Numbered from the stretch's first letter, positions 1 through 7,760 are shown. The stretch is DNA of 8,893 nucleotides from Candidatus Bathyarchaeota archaeon (GCA_026015225.1 JAOZGV010000002.1:1-8893), one strand, 5' to 3'. Notes: generated by a model not told the origin, from the letters alone. Made by a program: numbers and translations.

Positions 1-947
1 ATGCCTTTCTTGGCTAGGAAGTGTTGAACCATATCATCAATGCCTTTTTGACAGAACACTATATTCGCTCCAGTTGCCGCGATTTTATCCACCATGTTTT
101 TCAGAAGATTTTCCTCTTCTTGAAGGAATGCATTCATTTGCTCTGGACTTTGAATATTAATTTTGGCATCAAATTCTGTTTTCTCTATTTCTAATGGACA
201 ATTAAGTAGTGCGATCTTGGAGTTCTCTACTCTTTTTGACATACCTGGATGAACTATTTCTTTATCTAGAATTAATCCTTTAATTAATCGAGTTTCTGTG
301 AGCGATTCTCCTGTCTTTCTTTCAACTTTGACATCATCAACATCTGCCTTGTACCCTTCAGGTGTCTTTTCAGAGACTGATAGGATTGCATCCACAGCGA
401 TATTAGCTATAAAATCAGCATGATCTGATAGCAATTTGCTTATTTGAGAGACTATTGCAATTTTCTTTAAAACGTTCTTATCGACAGGATCAACTTTTAT
501 AGATATTTCGTCTAGTAGCTTAAGAGCTTGTTCAGAGGCCTTCCTATATCCATCTATTAGAATAATAGGATGAACTCCTTTATCCATAAGTTCTTCAGCT
601 TTGTTTAAAAGCTCACCTGTAAGAACGACTGAAGAGGTTGTACCATCTCCAACCTCATCGTCCTGAGCCTTTGCAACTTCAACCATCATTTTTGCAGTAG
701 GATGTTGGACATCCATTTCTTTCAGGATTGTAGCACCATCGTTTGTAATTGTAACATCCCCGAAGCCATCTACAAGCATTTTATCCATTCCTTTCGGTCC
801 AAGTGAAGATCTTACAGATTCTGCCACTACCTTAGCAGCCATTATATTTGATTTTTGTGCGTCCTTACCTCGACTTCTTTCGGTTCCTTCTTTAAGTATT
901 ATAATAGGTTGACCACCTGCCGATGCGGACATAAATTCAGCTGACAT
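1..947 (-). CDS. Thermosome subunit (group II chaperonin), 3'-truncated by window edge
   Basis: This is a group II chaperonin subunit, which forms a double-ring ATP-driven folding chamber in the cytoplasm. About 315 codons are present, and the C-terminal part lies beyond the left edge. Visible motifs are QPIIILKEG (13-21), the nucleotide-binding GPKGMDKML (50-58), NDGATIL (69-75) and GDGTT (100-104), which carries an ATPase aspartate. Further in come KGLILDKEIVHPGM and, near the edge, KGIDDMVQHFLAKKG, both in the apical-domain region. The ATG at 947 is chosen because GTGAT (plus 956-960), part of an extended GGAG-TGTGAT signal, lies 8 nt upstream. An in-frame ATG at 932 would match the paralog's N-terminus better but has no clear ribosome site. 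The gene starts 18 bp after the stop of the upstream thermosome gene, so the two are almost certainly co-transcribed and may form a hetero-oligomer. Family identity is certain; the exact start is not. Confidence 0.95.
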   Translation of the reverse strand, partial: MSAEFMSASAGGQPIIILKEGTERSRGKDAQKSNIMAAKVVAESVRSSLGPKGMDKMLVDGFGDVTITNDGATILKEMDVQHPTAKMMVEVAKAQDDEVGDGTTSSVVLTGELLNKAEELMDKGVHPIILIDGYRKASEQALKLLDEISIKVDPVDKNVLKKIAIVSQISKLLSDHADFIANIAVDAILSVSEKTPEGYKADVDDVKVERKTGESLTETRLIKGLILDKEIVHPGMSKRVENSKIALLNCPLEIEKTEFDAKINIQSPEQMNAFLQEEENLLKNMVDKIAATGANIVFCQKGIDDMVQHFLAKKG

Positions 948-965
948 TTTTCATAATCACACTCC

Positions 966-2627
966 TTACATCATTCCCGGAGGCATTCCTCCCATTCCCG
1001 GAGGCATCCCTCCCATTCCTCCACCACCAGGAGGCGGCGCAGCAGATTTTGCAGCGGCTATTACATCGTCTACTCTAAGAATCATTGAGGCAGCTTCAAC
1101 TGCAGATTTTATTGCTTGTTGTTTTATTCTTAAAGGTTCAATTATTCCTGACTTCAACATATCCTTAGTCTTGCCACTAAATACATCTACTCCAATCCAA
1201 ATACCATCTTTCTTTTCATGATCCGTTTTTAAGTTAGTCATAATATCAATCGGATTAAGGCCAGCATTCTCTGCTAGAGTCCTAGGAATATTCTCTAATG
1301 ATTCAGCGAATGCCTCGACAGCAAGTTGTTCTCTTCCTCCAACTTTAGATGAGTATTCTCTCACTCTTTTAGCAATCTCGGCTTCAATAGATCCACCACC
1401 AGCAACAACTCTTGGATCTCTCATAACGGCAGCCAGAACCGATAATGAATCATTAAGAGCTCTCTCAGCTTCATCGATGAGTCTTTCTAGTCCGGCTCTG
1501 ATGAGTATGGCCACTGATTTCGGATCCTTACATTTTTCTATGAATATCATTTTATCTTCCCCAATTTTTCGCTCTTCAACAAGTCCCGCCTTTCCTAAAT
1601 CATTTGTTGTTAAATCATCAACAGTAGTGGTTATCCTTCCTCCCGTAGATCTAGCCAACTTTTCCATATCGGATTTCTTTATTCTTCGGGCGGTCATAAT
1701 TCCCTCTTTTGCTAGAAAATGTTGTACTGTGTCATCTATGCCTTTTTGACCTAAAACTACATTTGCCCCAGAAGATTTAATCTTCTCGACCATAGCTTTC
1801 ATCATTTGCGATTCTTCATCCAAAAAAGCCTGCATTTGAGTTGGATCTGTAATTCTTATTTCAGCACTGAACTCGGTTTTCTCGATCTCAAGCGCACAAT
1901 CTAGAAGTGCGATTTTTGCATTTTCTACTCTTTTTGGCATTCCTGGGTGTACAACTTCTTTGTCAATTATCATGCCTTTAACCAATTGTGTGTCAAATAA
2001 GCTCTTTCCTTCCTTCTTTATAATCTGTATATTATCAAGGTCCGCTAGGTTTAAATCTCCACTTTTTTCTACTATTTGTTTTATCGCTGTTAGAGATATA
2101 TCAGCAAAATGTTCTCTGGCACCACCAACAGATTTGCTATTCATTGAAGTGATAGCAACTTTTTTGAGCGTATCGTTATCTTCTAAAGAAACAGGAATTG
2201 CAATGGAATTCAATATCTCGATAGCCCTTTCACCTGCTTTCTTATACCCACTTACAATGGTGGTAGGATGAATTTTATCATTTATCATTTCTTCAGCTCT
2301 GCTTAGTAATTCGGATGCTATTACAACAGCTGTTGTAGTACCGTCACCTACCTCATCATCCTGCGTTTTCGCAACTTCAACAATCATTTTCGCTGCTGGA
2401 TGCTGTACATCAATTTCATCTAGAATAGTCGCACCATCGTTTGTTACAGTTACATCCCCTAAGCTGTCTACAAGCATTTTATCCATACCGCGAGGACCAA
2501 GTGTGCTTTTTACAACCTCACCTATGATCTTTGCAGCGGTTATGTTTGAACTCCTAGCATCTCTACCCGTACTTCTAGAGGCCCCCTCTTTTAGAATTAT
2601 AATAGGTTGGCCTGTAAGATTTGACAA
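966..2627 (-). CDS. Thermosome subunit (group II chaperonin), complete, Gly-Met-Pro tail
   Basis: This is a complete 553-residue archaeal chaperonin subunit of normal length for the family. Equatorial-domain motifs are GPRGMDKML (44-52), NDGATIL (63-69) and GDGTT (94-98). The apical domain includes KGMIIDKEVVHPGMPKR (217-233). In the C-terminal half are VVAGGGSIEAE (407-417) and the conserved IEPLRIKQQAI region (496-506). The last 25 or so residues are a Gly/Met/Pro-rich tail of the GGM type that lines the central cavity in group II chaperonins. The start is TTG at 2627: no ATG or GTG lies upstream in frame before a stop, and a strong GGAGGT (plus 2640-2645) sits 12 nt upstream. It is the first gene of the thermosome operon and is followed after 18 bp by a diverged paralog. 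The promoter is described separately. Confidence 0.97.
   Translation of the reverse strand: MSNLTGQPIIILKEGASRSTGRDARSSNITAAKIIGEVVKSTLGPRGMDKMLVDSLGDVTVTNDGATILDEIDVQHPAAKMIVEVAKTQDDEVGDGTTTAVVIASELLSRAEEMINDKIHPTTIVSGYKKAGERAIEILNSIAIPVSLEDNDTLKKVAITSMNSKSVGGAREHFADISLTAIKQIVEKSGDLNLADLDNIQIIKKEGKSLFDTQLVKGMIIDKEVVHPGMPKRVENAKIALLDCALEIEKTEFSAEIRITDPTQMQAFLDEESQMMKAMVEKIKSSGANVVLGQKGIDDTVQHFLAKEGIMTARRIKKSDMEKLARSTGGRITTTVDDLTTNDLGKAGLVEERKIGEDKMIFIEKCKDPKSVAILIRAGLERLIDEAERALNDSLSVLAAVMRDPRVVAGGGSIEAEIAKRVREYSSKVGGREQLAVEAFAESLENIPRTLAENAGLNPIDIMTNLKTDHEKKDGIWIGVDVFSGKTKDMLKSGIIEPLRIKQQAIKSAVEAASMILRVDDVIAAAKSAAPPPGGGGMGGMPPGMGGMPPGMM
972..1013 (-). repeat. 21-bp tandem repeat encoding the chaperonin GGM tail
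   Basis: Two adjacent 21-bp copies (972-992 and 993-1013) differ at one base, and a partial third follows. They encode the seven-residue unit GGMPPGM at the end of the thermosome subunit. A coding tandem repeat like this can expand or contract by slippage without a frameshift, which fits the variable tail lengths known in thermosomes. Confidence 0.8.
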
Positions 2628-2639
2628 TTTTAATAGATT

Positions 2640-2645
2640 ACCTCC
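2640..2645 (-). promoter_or_regulatory. Shine-Dalgarno GGAGGT deciding the TTG start
   Basis: The minus strand reads GGAGGT here, 12 nt before the TTG at 2627. It is the strongest ribosome-binding site in the window and supports TTG as the true initiation codon of the first thermosome gene. No ATG lies in frame between the upstream stop and this TTG. Confidence 0.8.
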
Positions 2646-2656
2646 ATTTGTTTAGC

Positions 2657-2690
2657 GCACACGTGCACTATATAAAAGTATGAAAGTATG
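2657..2690 (-). promoter_or_regulatory. Thermosome operon promoter: TATA box with 8-bp tandem repeat
   Basis: Read on the minus strand, CATACTTT occurs twice in tandem (plus 2683-2690 and 2675-2682) and runs into the TATA-like TTTTATATA (plus 2669-2677). A start about 25 nt downstream, near 2648, would give a short leader of about 20 nt that still contains GGAGGT. The repeat lies where the BRE and upstream activator or repressor sites are expected. Just downstream of the TATA box are GCAC-AC-GTGC (2657-2666) and the overlapping palindrome CACGTG (2660-2665), near the inferred transcript start. The arrangement could be an operator for heat-shock control, but no known regulator site is recognised. 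Confidence 0.6.
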
Positions 2691-2757
2691 CGCGAAAATT
2701 AAGATAAAAACTTTTTGCTGAAAGGGGTTAAATAGAGGGATTTTTGGATGTTTTAGG

Positions 2758-2763
2758 AAAAAA
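2758..2763 (-). terminator. Possible oligo-T terminator after the glycoside hydrolase
   Basis: Within 13 nt after the TAA stop of the glycoside hydrolase gene the minus strand has a run of six T. A second run of five T lies further on (plus 2707-2711). Archaeal RNA polymerase terminates at T-rich stretches without needing a hairpin, so this is a plausible terminator separating the gene from the thermosome operon. The evidence is composition only. Confidence 0.35.
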
Positions 2764-2770
2764 TATTTCA

Positions 2771-4090
2771 TTAAATATCGCATTTGTGTAGAAGATCGAT
2801 TGCTAATGAAGATGTCCAAGAGAAATCCTTTGATCCATGTCCAGAACCATCATGTGGATCAAAATATTCATAGAATCCATTATCTCTGATTAGATCTAAC
2901 ATTGCCTTTCTGAGCTTTTCAGCCTTCTCGTCATATTTGTAAGTACGAAGGCCTTGATAAAGAATCCAGTTGGTGTTGATCCAAATTGGACCTCTCCAAT
3001 ATGTTATGTGTGAAAAAGAGGGTGAATCAAGACTCGTACTTGGAGCAAGTGGATACTTACAGTATCGAGCTACCTCGCGCTCGCTGACTCCACAAAAGTG
3101 GGAATGTTCTAGCCAAGTTACAGTCATATCCACAATATCTTTTTCGATAAAACCGGTATAGATGGGGATCAAAGCTGAGACTGTCCTTTTCTCTATGAAT
3201 TTATCCGCCACTAAATCGTAGTCATAGAATAGCCCCATTTCAGGCTCTGGACAAAATTGTTTTATGAAATTATCCTCTTGGCGCTCAATCCACTCCAAGA
3301 TTTCTTTATCATCTTCTTCAAGAATGTTTGCAATTTCTAATAGTGATTTGTTTGCAACATACAATATAGTATTAAAGACGACATCTTTGATCTTGAAAGG
3401 AATTTCTTTATAAATCGATTTGTCATTGTAATCAAATTTTTTAAGAATTTCGACTAAGTAAATATATTTATCATAATGTTGTTTTGTGGGTCTCTCTTCG
3501 GCTTTTTCTACTTGTGTTATGTCGCTCCTCTTATATTCAGGGATATCCCCAGGTTTGATGCAAGTTAGAGCTTCATCCCATCTTGGAGAATTATCAAATC
3601 CCGATTCCCATGGATGATATATTGTTGCAAAACCAGAATTTTCAGGGTCGCGCATCTCCAAGAGATAATTATGATATTTCTTAAGTTTGGGAAACCATCG
3701 ACGTATATCTTTTTTTTCATGAGTGTGAAGATAATATTTTATGGCGGCGATCGCGTGAACTGGGGGTTGTACTAATCCAGAAGTCAATATACCATTAGGA
3801 GAGTGACTTTCAGTCTTCCAATAGCTATAATCAGGAAAGTATCCTCTAACTTTAGGATTGAATATCATATGAGGCAATAGACCGTTATCCCATTGACCTT
3901 GTAGAATGCTATCCAACTCGCTCTGCGCCTTCTCTTGAGAGTAATGAGCATATCCAATAGCTATAAATGCCGAGTCCCAACTCCATTGATGAGGATAAAG
4001 AGCGGGAGACGGAGTTGTAGATTTTCCTCTCCAATTTTTTTCCAAAACTGTTTTGGCATTTTCAAAAAGATCGGTATAACAAGCTTCCAT
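2771..4090 (-). CDS. GH63-type glycoside hydrolase, mannosylglycerate hydrolase-like (MGH1)
   Basis: This 439-residue protein has the (alpha/alpha)6-barrel pattern of clan GH-G (GH63 and related MGH1-like enzymes) and roughly the length of characterised mannosylglycerate hydrolases. Motifs in order are HQWSWDSAF (34-42, substrate pocket), GLLPHMIFNP (70-79), TSGLVQPPVHAIAA (103-116), HPWESGFDNSPRWDEAL (159-175), YWRGPIW (364-370) and NGFYEYFDPHDGSGHG (404-419). By family analogy D166 is the likely general acid and E408 the likely base. No signal peptide is visible, so it should be cytosolic. Known relatives release glycerate from mannosyl- or glucosylglycerate; others act on alpha-glucosides, so the substrate is not settled. 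The ATG at 4090 follows a weak GATGAG ribosome site. The gene runs in the same direction as the thermosome operon, but 143 bp and a separate promoter lie between them. Confidence 0.85.
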   Translation of the reverse strand: MEACYTDLFENAKTVLEKNWRGKSTTPSPALYPHQWSWDSAFIAIGYAHYSQEKAQSELDSILQGQWDNGLLPHMIFNPKVRGYFPDYSYWKTESHSPNGILTSGLVQPPVHAIAAIKYYLHTHEKKDIRRWFPKLKKYHNYLLEMRDPENSGFATIYHPWESGFDNSPRWDEALTCIKPGDIPEYKRSDITQVEKAEERPTKQHYDKYIYLVEILKKFDYNDKSIYKEIPFKIKDVVFNTILYVANKSLLEIANILEEDDKEILEWIERQEDNFIKQFCPEPEMGLFYDYDLVADKFIEKRTVSALIPIYTGFIEKDIVDMTVTWLEHSHFCGVSEREVARYCKYPLAPSTSLDSPSFSHITYWRGPIWINTNWILYQGLRTYKYDEKAEKLRKAMLDLIRDNGFYEYFDPHDGSGHGSKDFSWTSSLAIDLLHKCDI

Positions 4091-4126
4091 TACTCATCTT
4101 GTATCAATAATTTGTATATTTCATTA

Positions 4127-4134
4127 TTTATATA
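4127..4134 (-). promoter_or_regulatory. Putative TATA box of the glycoside hydrolase gene
   Basis: The minus strand reads TATATAAA here, about 37-44 nt upstream of the ATG at 4090. A transcript start about 25 nt downstream would leave a leader of 10-15 nt containing the weak GATGAG ribosome site. The call rests on position and AT composition, in a region that is AT-rich overall. Confidence 0.45.
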
Positions 4135-4332
4135 TTCTAACGAGCAAGAGCACAAGCTCTGTGGCCCTAAAAAGTGAGTTAAAACTTGTATAGGATCAAA
4201 ATTAAAGAGATGGCGTTATTAGATGGATAATAAAAAAAGGAAAAACAGAATTCTAAAAAAATTTTCTTGTAATCCGTGATCTAAAAAAGAGCTTGGTTAG
4301 ACATCATTTACTTCTGATAAGCCTATATCTAT

Positions 4333-4340
4333 CTTTAAAC
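4333..4340 (+). promoter_or_regulatory. Candidate TATA box for truD
   Basis: CTTTAAAC resembles the archaeal TATA consensus and lies about 70 nt upstream of the truD ATG. The predicted transcript would start near 4362-4365, giving a leader of about 45 nt with GTGAG (4394-4398) 9 nt before the start codon. Other AT-rich matches exist nearby, so the choice is weak. Confidence 0.3.
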
Positions 4341-4407
4341 TTGAAGACATAAAAGAGATAATTAGGCCGAATCCCATTTTGATAGAAATAGGCGTGAGTA
4401 TTAATAA

Positions 4408-5433
4408 ATGAGTGAAAAAGATTTTCAACTTGGTGGAAAGATAAAGGTCTTTCCAGATGACTTTATTGTAGAAGAAGTATGGAAGGATAGGATCTGCCAA
4501 ATTAATTATTCCATACTCGATTCTCTCAAGGATAGAATATTAATGAGAGTGCAAAGGAAAAAAGAGTATCTACATTTTACTCTTGTAAAGAGAGATTGGG
4601 AAACAATAAGAGCCATTAATCGCATTCGAAAAAGAATTCGTGTCTCTATTAAGCGTTTTGGAATCTCAGGGATGAAGGACAAAAGAGCCTATACTGCTCA
4701 GCGGGTCTCCCTTTGGAGAGGAGAATGGGAGAGAATGGTTCATCTAAAGTTACAAGATATTAAACTAAAGGACTTTAATTATTCAGATGACCGAATTACA
4801 TTAGGAAATGCCATTGGCAATCAATTTACGATCACGATTCGAGACATCCCCAAATCAAGAGATGAAATATTAGAGATATTATTTAGATTTAATAAATTGA
4901 TAACAAGTCGGGGGGTTCCAAATTATTTTGGTCCTCAGAGGTTTGGAGGGCATAATGCAGATATCGGAGCAGCCCTTATAGATGGTGATCTTAAAAAAGG
5001 AACTGAGCTGATACTCAACAAAATTAAACCGTTCTTAAAGAGCGGGGATCTTGAAAAGATTCCGAAAGTTTTTTGGTATGAGAAACGAATGCTCAATTAT
5101 TTATATAAATATCCAAGAGATTATGCAGGTGCATTAAGAAAAATACCCAAACGTATACTGAGACTTTACACACACTCATACCAATCTCACATCTTCAATA
5201 AAAAATTAAAAAAATTTCTCATCGAGGGGGATCCCCCTATCTCAATCACAACGCCAGGATTTGATGTGCCAAAAATGCCTGAATTAAAAACATTTCCAAT
5301 CGAAAGAAAGAGTTTTCTAATAACAAGGGACTTTAAAACAATAAAAGTGAAGAATGGCTTAGCCATTCTATCATTTACTTTGAATAAAGGGGAGTATGCT
5401 TCAACTCTTCTGGCTAATTTATTAGACATATAG
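4408..5433 (+). CDS. truD: tRNA pseudouridine synthase TruD (Pus7 family)
   Basis: This is a TruD-family pseudouridine synthase, whose members convert uridine 13 of certain tRNAs (and other sites in Pus7 relatives) to pseudouridine. The catalytic motif is FGISGMKDKRAYTAQRVSLW (84-103), with D91 as the expected nucleophile. Also present are GNQFTITIRD (137-146), PNYFGPQRFG (171-180), LYTHSYQSHIFN (253-264) and the C-terminal FTLNKGEYASTLL (323-335). At 341 residues it is about the size of the bacterial enzyme and shorter than many archaeal TruD proteins of 400 or more, so the inserted TRUD domain appears reduced. The ATG at 4408 is the first possible start after an in-frame TAA (4405-4407), and GTGAG lies 9 nt upstream. 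It is convergent with the polymerase gene; 26 bp separate the two stops and no strong terminator is visible between them. Confidence 0.95.
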   Translation: MSEKDFQLGGKIKVFPDDFIVEEVWKDRICQINYSILDSLKDRILMRVQRKKEYLHFTLVKRDWETIRAINRIRKRIRVSIKRFGISGMKDKRAYTAQRVSLWRGEWERMVHLKLQDIKLKDFNYSDDRITLGNAIGNQFTITIRDIPKSRDEILEILFRFNKLITSRGVPNYFGPQRFGGHNADIGAALIDGDLKKGTELILNKIKPFLKSGDLEKIPKVFWYEKRMLNYLYKYPRDYAGALRKIPKRILRLYTHSYQSHIFNKKLKKFLIEGDPPISITTPGFDVPKMPELKTFPIERKSFLITRDFKTIKVKNGLAILSFTLNKGEYASTLLANLLDI

Positions 5434-5459
5434 CGACATAATTCATTGCAAGATATGCT

Positions 5460-7760
5460 TTATGAAAGTGTTATTTGCTCATCATGGTTAAAAAGATAGG
5501 CTCGAATGATTTTTTTAGTATAGCCGAAGACTCCAAATAAAGTTTCTGCAGCGGCGACGAGCATATTTAGATATTCTTCGATATCGTACGAGGTGTCTGA
5601 CTTAAGCAATTTTGCGGCCAAAACTTTCTCTCTAGCTCTTTTGTCGTTTGAATTAACGAACAAGTATTGGACATTATCTCCTGCGCGAACTTTGAACCCA
5701 GCTTTCTCCAACTGCTTTGCGGCAATTGCTTGAAAAACGTTGTGAGCGTATCTCGAGGGAGGTTTCGAGATCCTTTTTGTTATTATCAAGTCACTTATAT
5801 CCACTTGTCTACAAATCAATTTATCGACATATCCCCTCAAACCCTTCAAGACTTCCGGAAATCTTGCCTTAAGTTCTTCAGGACCGAAGATTTCTGTGAG
5901 TTCTTTGATCATATCCATTTGAGCTCTTCTAACAAAGTTAGGCGTGTCTCTACGTCTTGCTTCGATCCCCCTCATCTTAATCTCACCATTTTCAAAAACG
6001 CCGTAGTACCTGTTGAGAACTGAAATTCCTCCAATGGTTTTTGAAGGGAGAAAAACAATCCAACGATAGATCCCCTCAAAACCTAGAGGAATATTAGTTA
6101 CTTTTGAGACTTCAGAACAGAAATCCATAATCTCTTCCGTAGAATATTTTTTCTTCTTTAACCATAAAGAATCTACAATGCCGTGAATGACTTCGAAACC
6201 GCGTTTTTCAGCCATTCTTGCAGTTCTCAATAGAGTGTCTCTAGCAAAAGCGCAGACGGAAATATGTGCATCAACCTTTCCAAAACGTGAATTCCTATAA
6301 CCTAGATATCCAAAGCAAGTCACCAGAATCCATTTCAGCGCGTTCTGGCGCATGTTGTATACTTGCCTAGTCTTCTCATCGTAAGCTTCTCTCATTAAAT
6401 GTTTGTATTCCAAACGTTTCTTTAAAAGTAAATCCAAGGTTCTCGGTACTATGCCACGTCTCTTCTCGCATACATGATATCCAAGCTCAGGCACGACCAA
6501 TTTAGAATCTGGACAACACCTACAAAGTACCGTTTCAGCTGAAATATTCTTTGTTAACATCAACATCGGGAACATAGAGGTGAAGTCAACCTCCGCGATA
6601 GAAGTGTGAATGCCAAGCTTAGGTTCGAAGACAAAACCTCCGCGATCTGCAACTAGCAGCTCTGATGCGGTCTTGAAAGATTCAGGCTCCCGTTTCTTCC
6701 AAGGAATCAGAATTTCATCCTTCCATGCCGCATAAAGCTGCATAGAAGACATTACTTGTCCAATGGTAGCCCTAGCCGCTCGATGAAGTGAAATTCTACA
6801 ATTTCTAGAGGCTTCAATCAGACCTTCCAACCCACAGGCCTTATGAATGAATGTATTATCAATGTCTATGTGAATTCGACCGTAGAGCCTGCGGATGGGT
6901 TCCTTACGATAAATTCTTCCATAAGAGAAAATTGTTTTTCCTCTTCTCTTTTTAACCCTCAGAGGGACATTATCTCTGCCCAGAAGAAAATTATCCAGAA
7001 TTCCATTAACAAAGGCACGATAGGATAAATATTGAAAAAGAAAAGAGTCGCCACCGTGAGTATAAATTATGTCAGGATCCAATTCCTCTACAATCTTAAC
7101 TAGCTCCAGAATCTTTTCAGTTTCACTTCCTTCGCCAATTATCTTTGTATTATTCTCGAATATAATCGATATGCGGTCTATCTCATCACTCATTTTCTGT
7201 AGTGAACTTTTAGCCTTAATGCTAACATTAAGCCAAATAAAACGCAAAGGTGGAATAGAATAGTCAATACTCTCCACGGAATCGAGGATCTTATACCATA
7301 GCTTTTTTCCATAATCGACTACAACAAGGCGAGCTAATGGAAAAATATCTTTCTCGTATAGATATGCTTCAGAAGGTGGAATATCGATATTGTAAAAGCT
7401 AAATTTTTCACACCCAATAAGTCTGAGAAGTTTTTTAGCAAAGATATGAGTCCTGCGATAATCGCGAATGCCAATCTCCAGAACTTCACTCTTGAAATTA
7501 TCGAACAAACTGGCATATCTTTCGACAAAACACCAATCTGCAACTGAGCGATTTTCACCGATTATCTCGGCCAAACATTTAAGTTCAGAAGAATTCCCAG
7601 AAATATAAATCCTATTTGAAAATTTATCAACAAACCTAACTCTTTCACCATTCTCGGCGATAAACCATATTATCATTTCACCTGAGGGCGAGGGATAAAC
7701 ATCCAATAACCAGCCACGAAGAGCTCTAAGTTTGATGAAGTTTTTTTGCAATTTGCTCAA
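5460..7760 (-). CDS. Family B DNA polymerase, PolB2-like paralog with degenerate exonuclease and polymerase motifs
   Basis: This 766-residue protein shows the full family B layout: an N-terminal domain (GWLLDV at 16-21), an exonuclease-fold region (about 170-330), the palm and fingers (about 385-600), and the thumb with TKRISKPPSRY (661-671). The exonuclease acids are gone. The exo I region reads WLNVS (176-180), exo II GGDSFLF (236-242), and exo III is not recognisable near 308-318. Motif A is DFTSMFP (392-398), with Asp kept and the steric-gate Tyr replaced by Phe. Motif B is K476-WIL-VT-C-FG, where K-xxx-NS-x-YG is usual. Motif C is HGIVDS (526-531), with the first Asp now Ile and D530 kept. 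MRGIEARRRDTP (596-607) is conserved. A cluster C413, C415, C416 and C431 may bind metal or form disulfides. The start is TTG at 7760 (or TTG at 7751), overlapping the upstream gene by 35 bp. This fits the archaeal PolB2 clade; activity is uncertain. Confidence 0.9.
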   Translation of the reverse strand: MSKLQKNFIKLRALRGWLLDVYPSPSGEMIIWFIAENGERVRFVDKFSNRIYISGNSSELKCLAEIIGENRSVADWCFVERYASLFDNFKSEVLEIGIRDYRRTHIFAKKLLRLIGCEKFSFYNIDIPPSEAYLYEKDIFPLARLVVVDYGKKLWYKILDSVESIDYSIPPLRFIWLNVSIKAKSSLQKMSDEIDRISIIFENNTKIIGEGSETEKILELVKIVEELDPDIIYTHGGDSFLFQYLSYRAFVNGILDNFLLGRDNVPLRVKKRRGKTIFSYGRIYRKEPIRRLYGRIHIDIDNTFIHKACGLEGLIEASRNCRISLHRAARATIGQVMSSMQLYAAWKDEILIPWKKREPESFKTASELLVADRGGFVFEPKLGIHTSIAEVDFTSMFPMLMLTKNISAETVLCRCCPDSKLVVPELGYHVCEKRRGIVPRTLDLLLKKRLEYKHLMREAYDEKTRQVYNMRQNALKWILVTCFGYLGYRNSRFGKVDAHISVCAFARDTLLRTARMAEKRGFEVIHGIVDSLWLKKKKYSTEEIMDFCSEVSKVTNIPLGFEGIYRWIVFLPSKTIGGISVLNRYYGVFENGEIKMRGIEARRRDTPNFVRRAQMDMIKELTEIFGPEELKARFPEVLKGLRGYVDKLICRQVDISDLIITKRISKPPSRYAHNVFQAIAAKQLEKAGFKVRAGDNVQYLFVNSNDKRAREKVLAAKLLKSDTSYDIEEYLNMLVAAAETLFGVFGYTKKIIRAYLFNHDEQITLS

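Larger units (their letters stand above)
4091..4407. other. 317-bp AT-rich intergenic region between divergent genes
   Basis: This region separates the glycoside hydrolase gene (minus) from truD (plus). It holds the hydrolase promoter at its left end. Next to that is a small inverted repeat, AGAGC-ACAA-GCTCT (4147-4160: 5-bp stem, 4-nt loop). A candidate truD promoter lies to the right. From 4301 a stop-free stretch of 36 codons on the plus strand ends in a TGA that overlaps the truD start as ATGA; it has no credible start codon and is treated as a finding, not a gene. I looked for a tRNA and a C/D-box RNA and found neither convincing. Confidence 0.6.

Noticed and set aside
4147..4160. AGAGC-ACAA-GCTCT inverted repeat as a terminator or regulatory hairpin.
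   Set aside because: The 5-bp stem is too weak, no T-run follows on either strand, and it sits upstream of a start and not after a gene end.
4281..4382. tRNA-like pieces: a D-arm-like GCTTGGTTAG and a T-arm-like GGCCGAATCC.
   Set aside because: The T-loop lacks the TTC core, the D stem does not pair, and no 7-bp acceptor stem can be formed at a sensible length.
4297..4500. Minus-strand 67-codon frame overlapping the start of truD.
   Set aside because: It is antisense to the well supported truD N-terminus and has no motif or ribosome site; a chance frame.
5667..6023. Plus-strand 118-codon frame inside the polymerase gene.
   Set aside because: Antisense to conserved palm and thumb sequence of the polymerase, with no recognisable domain.
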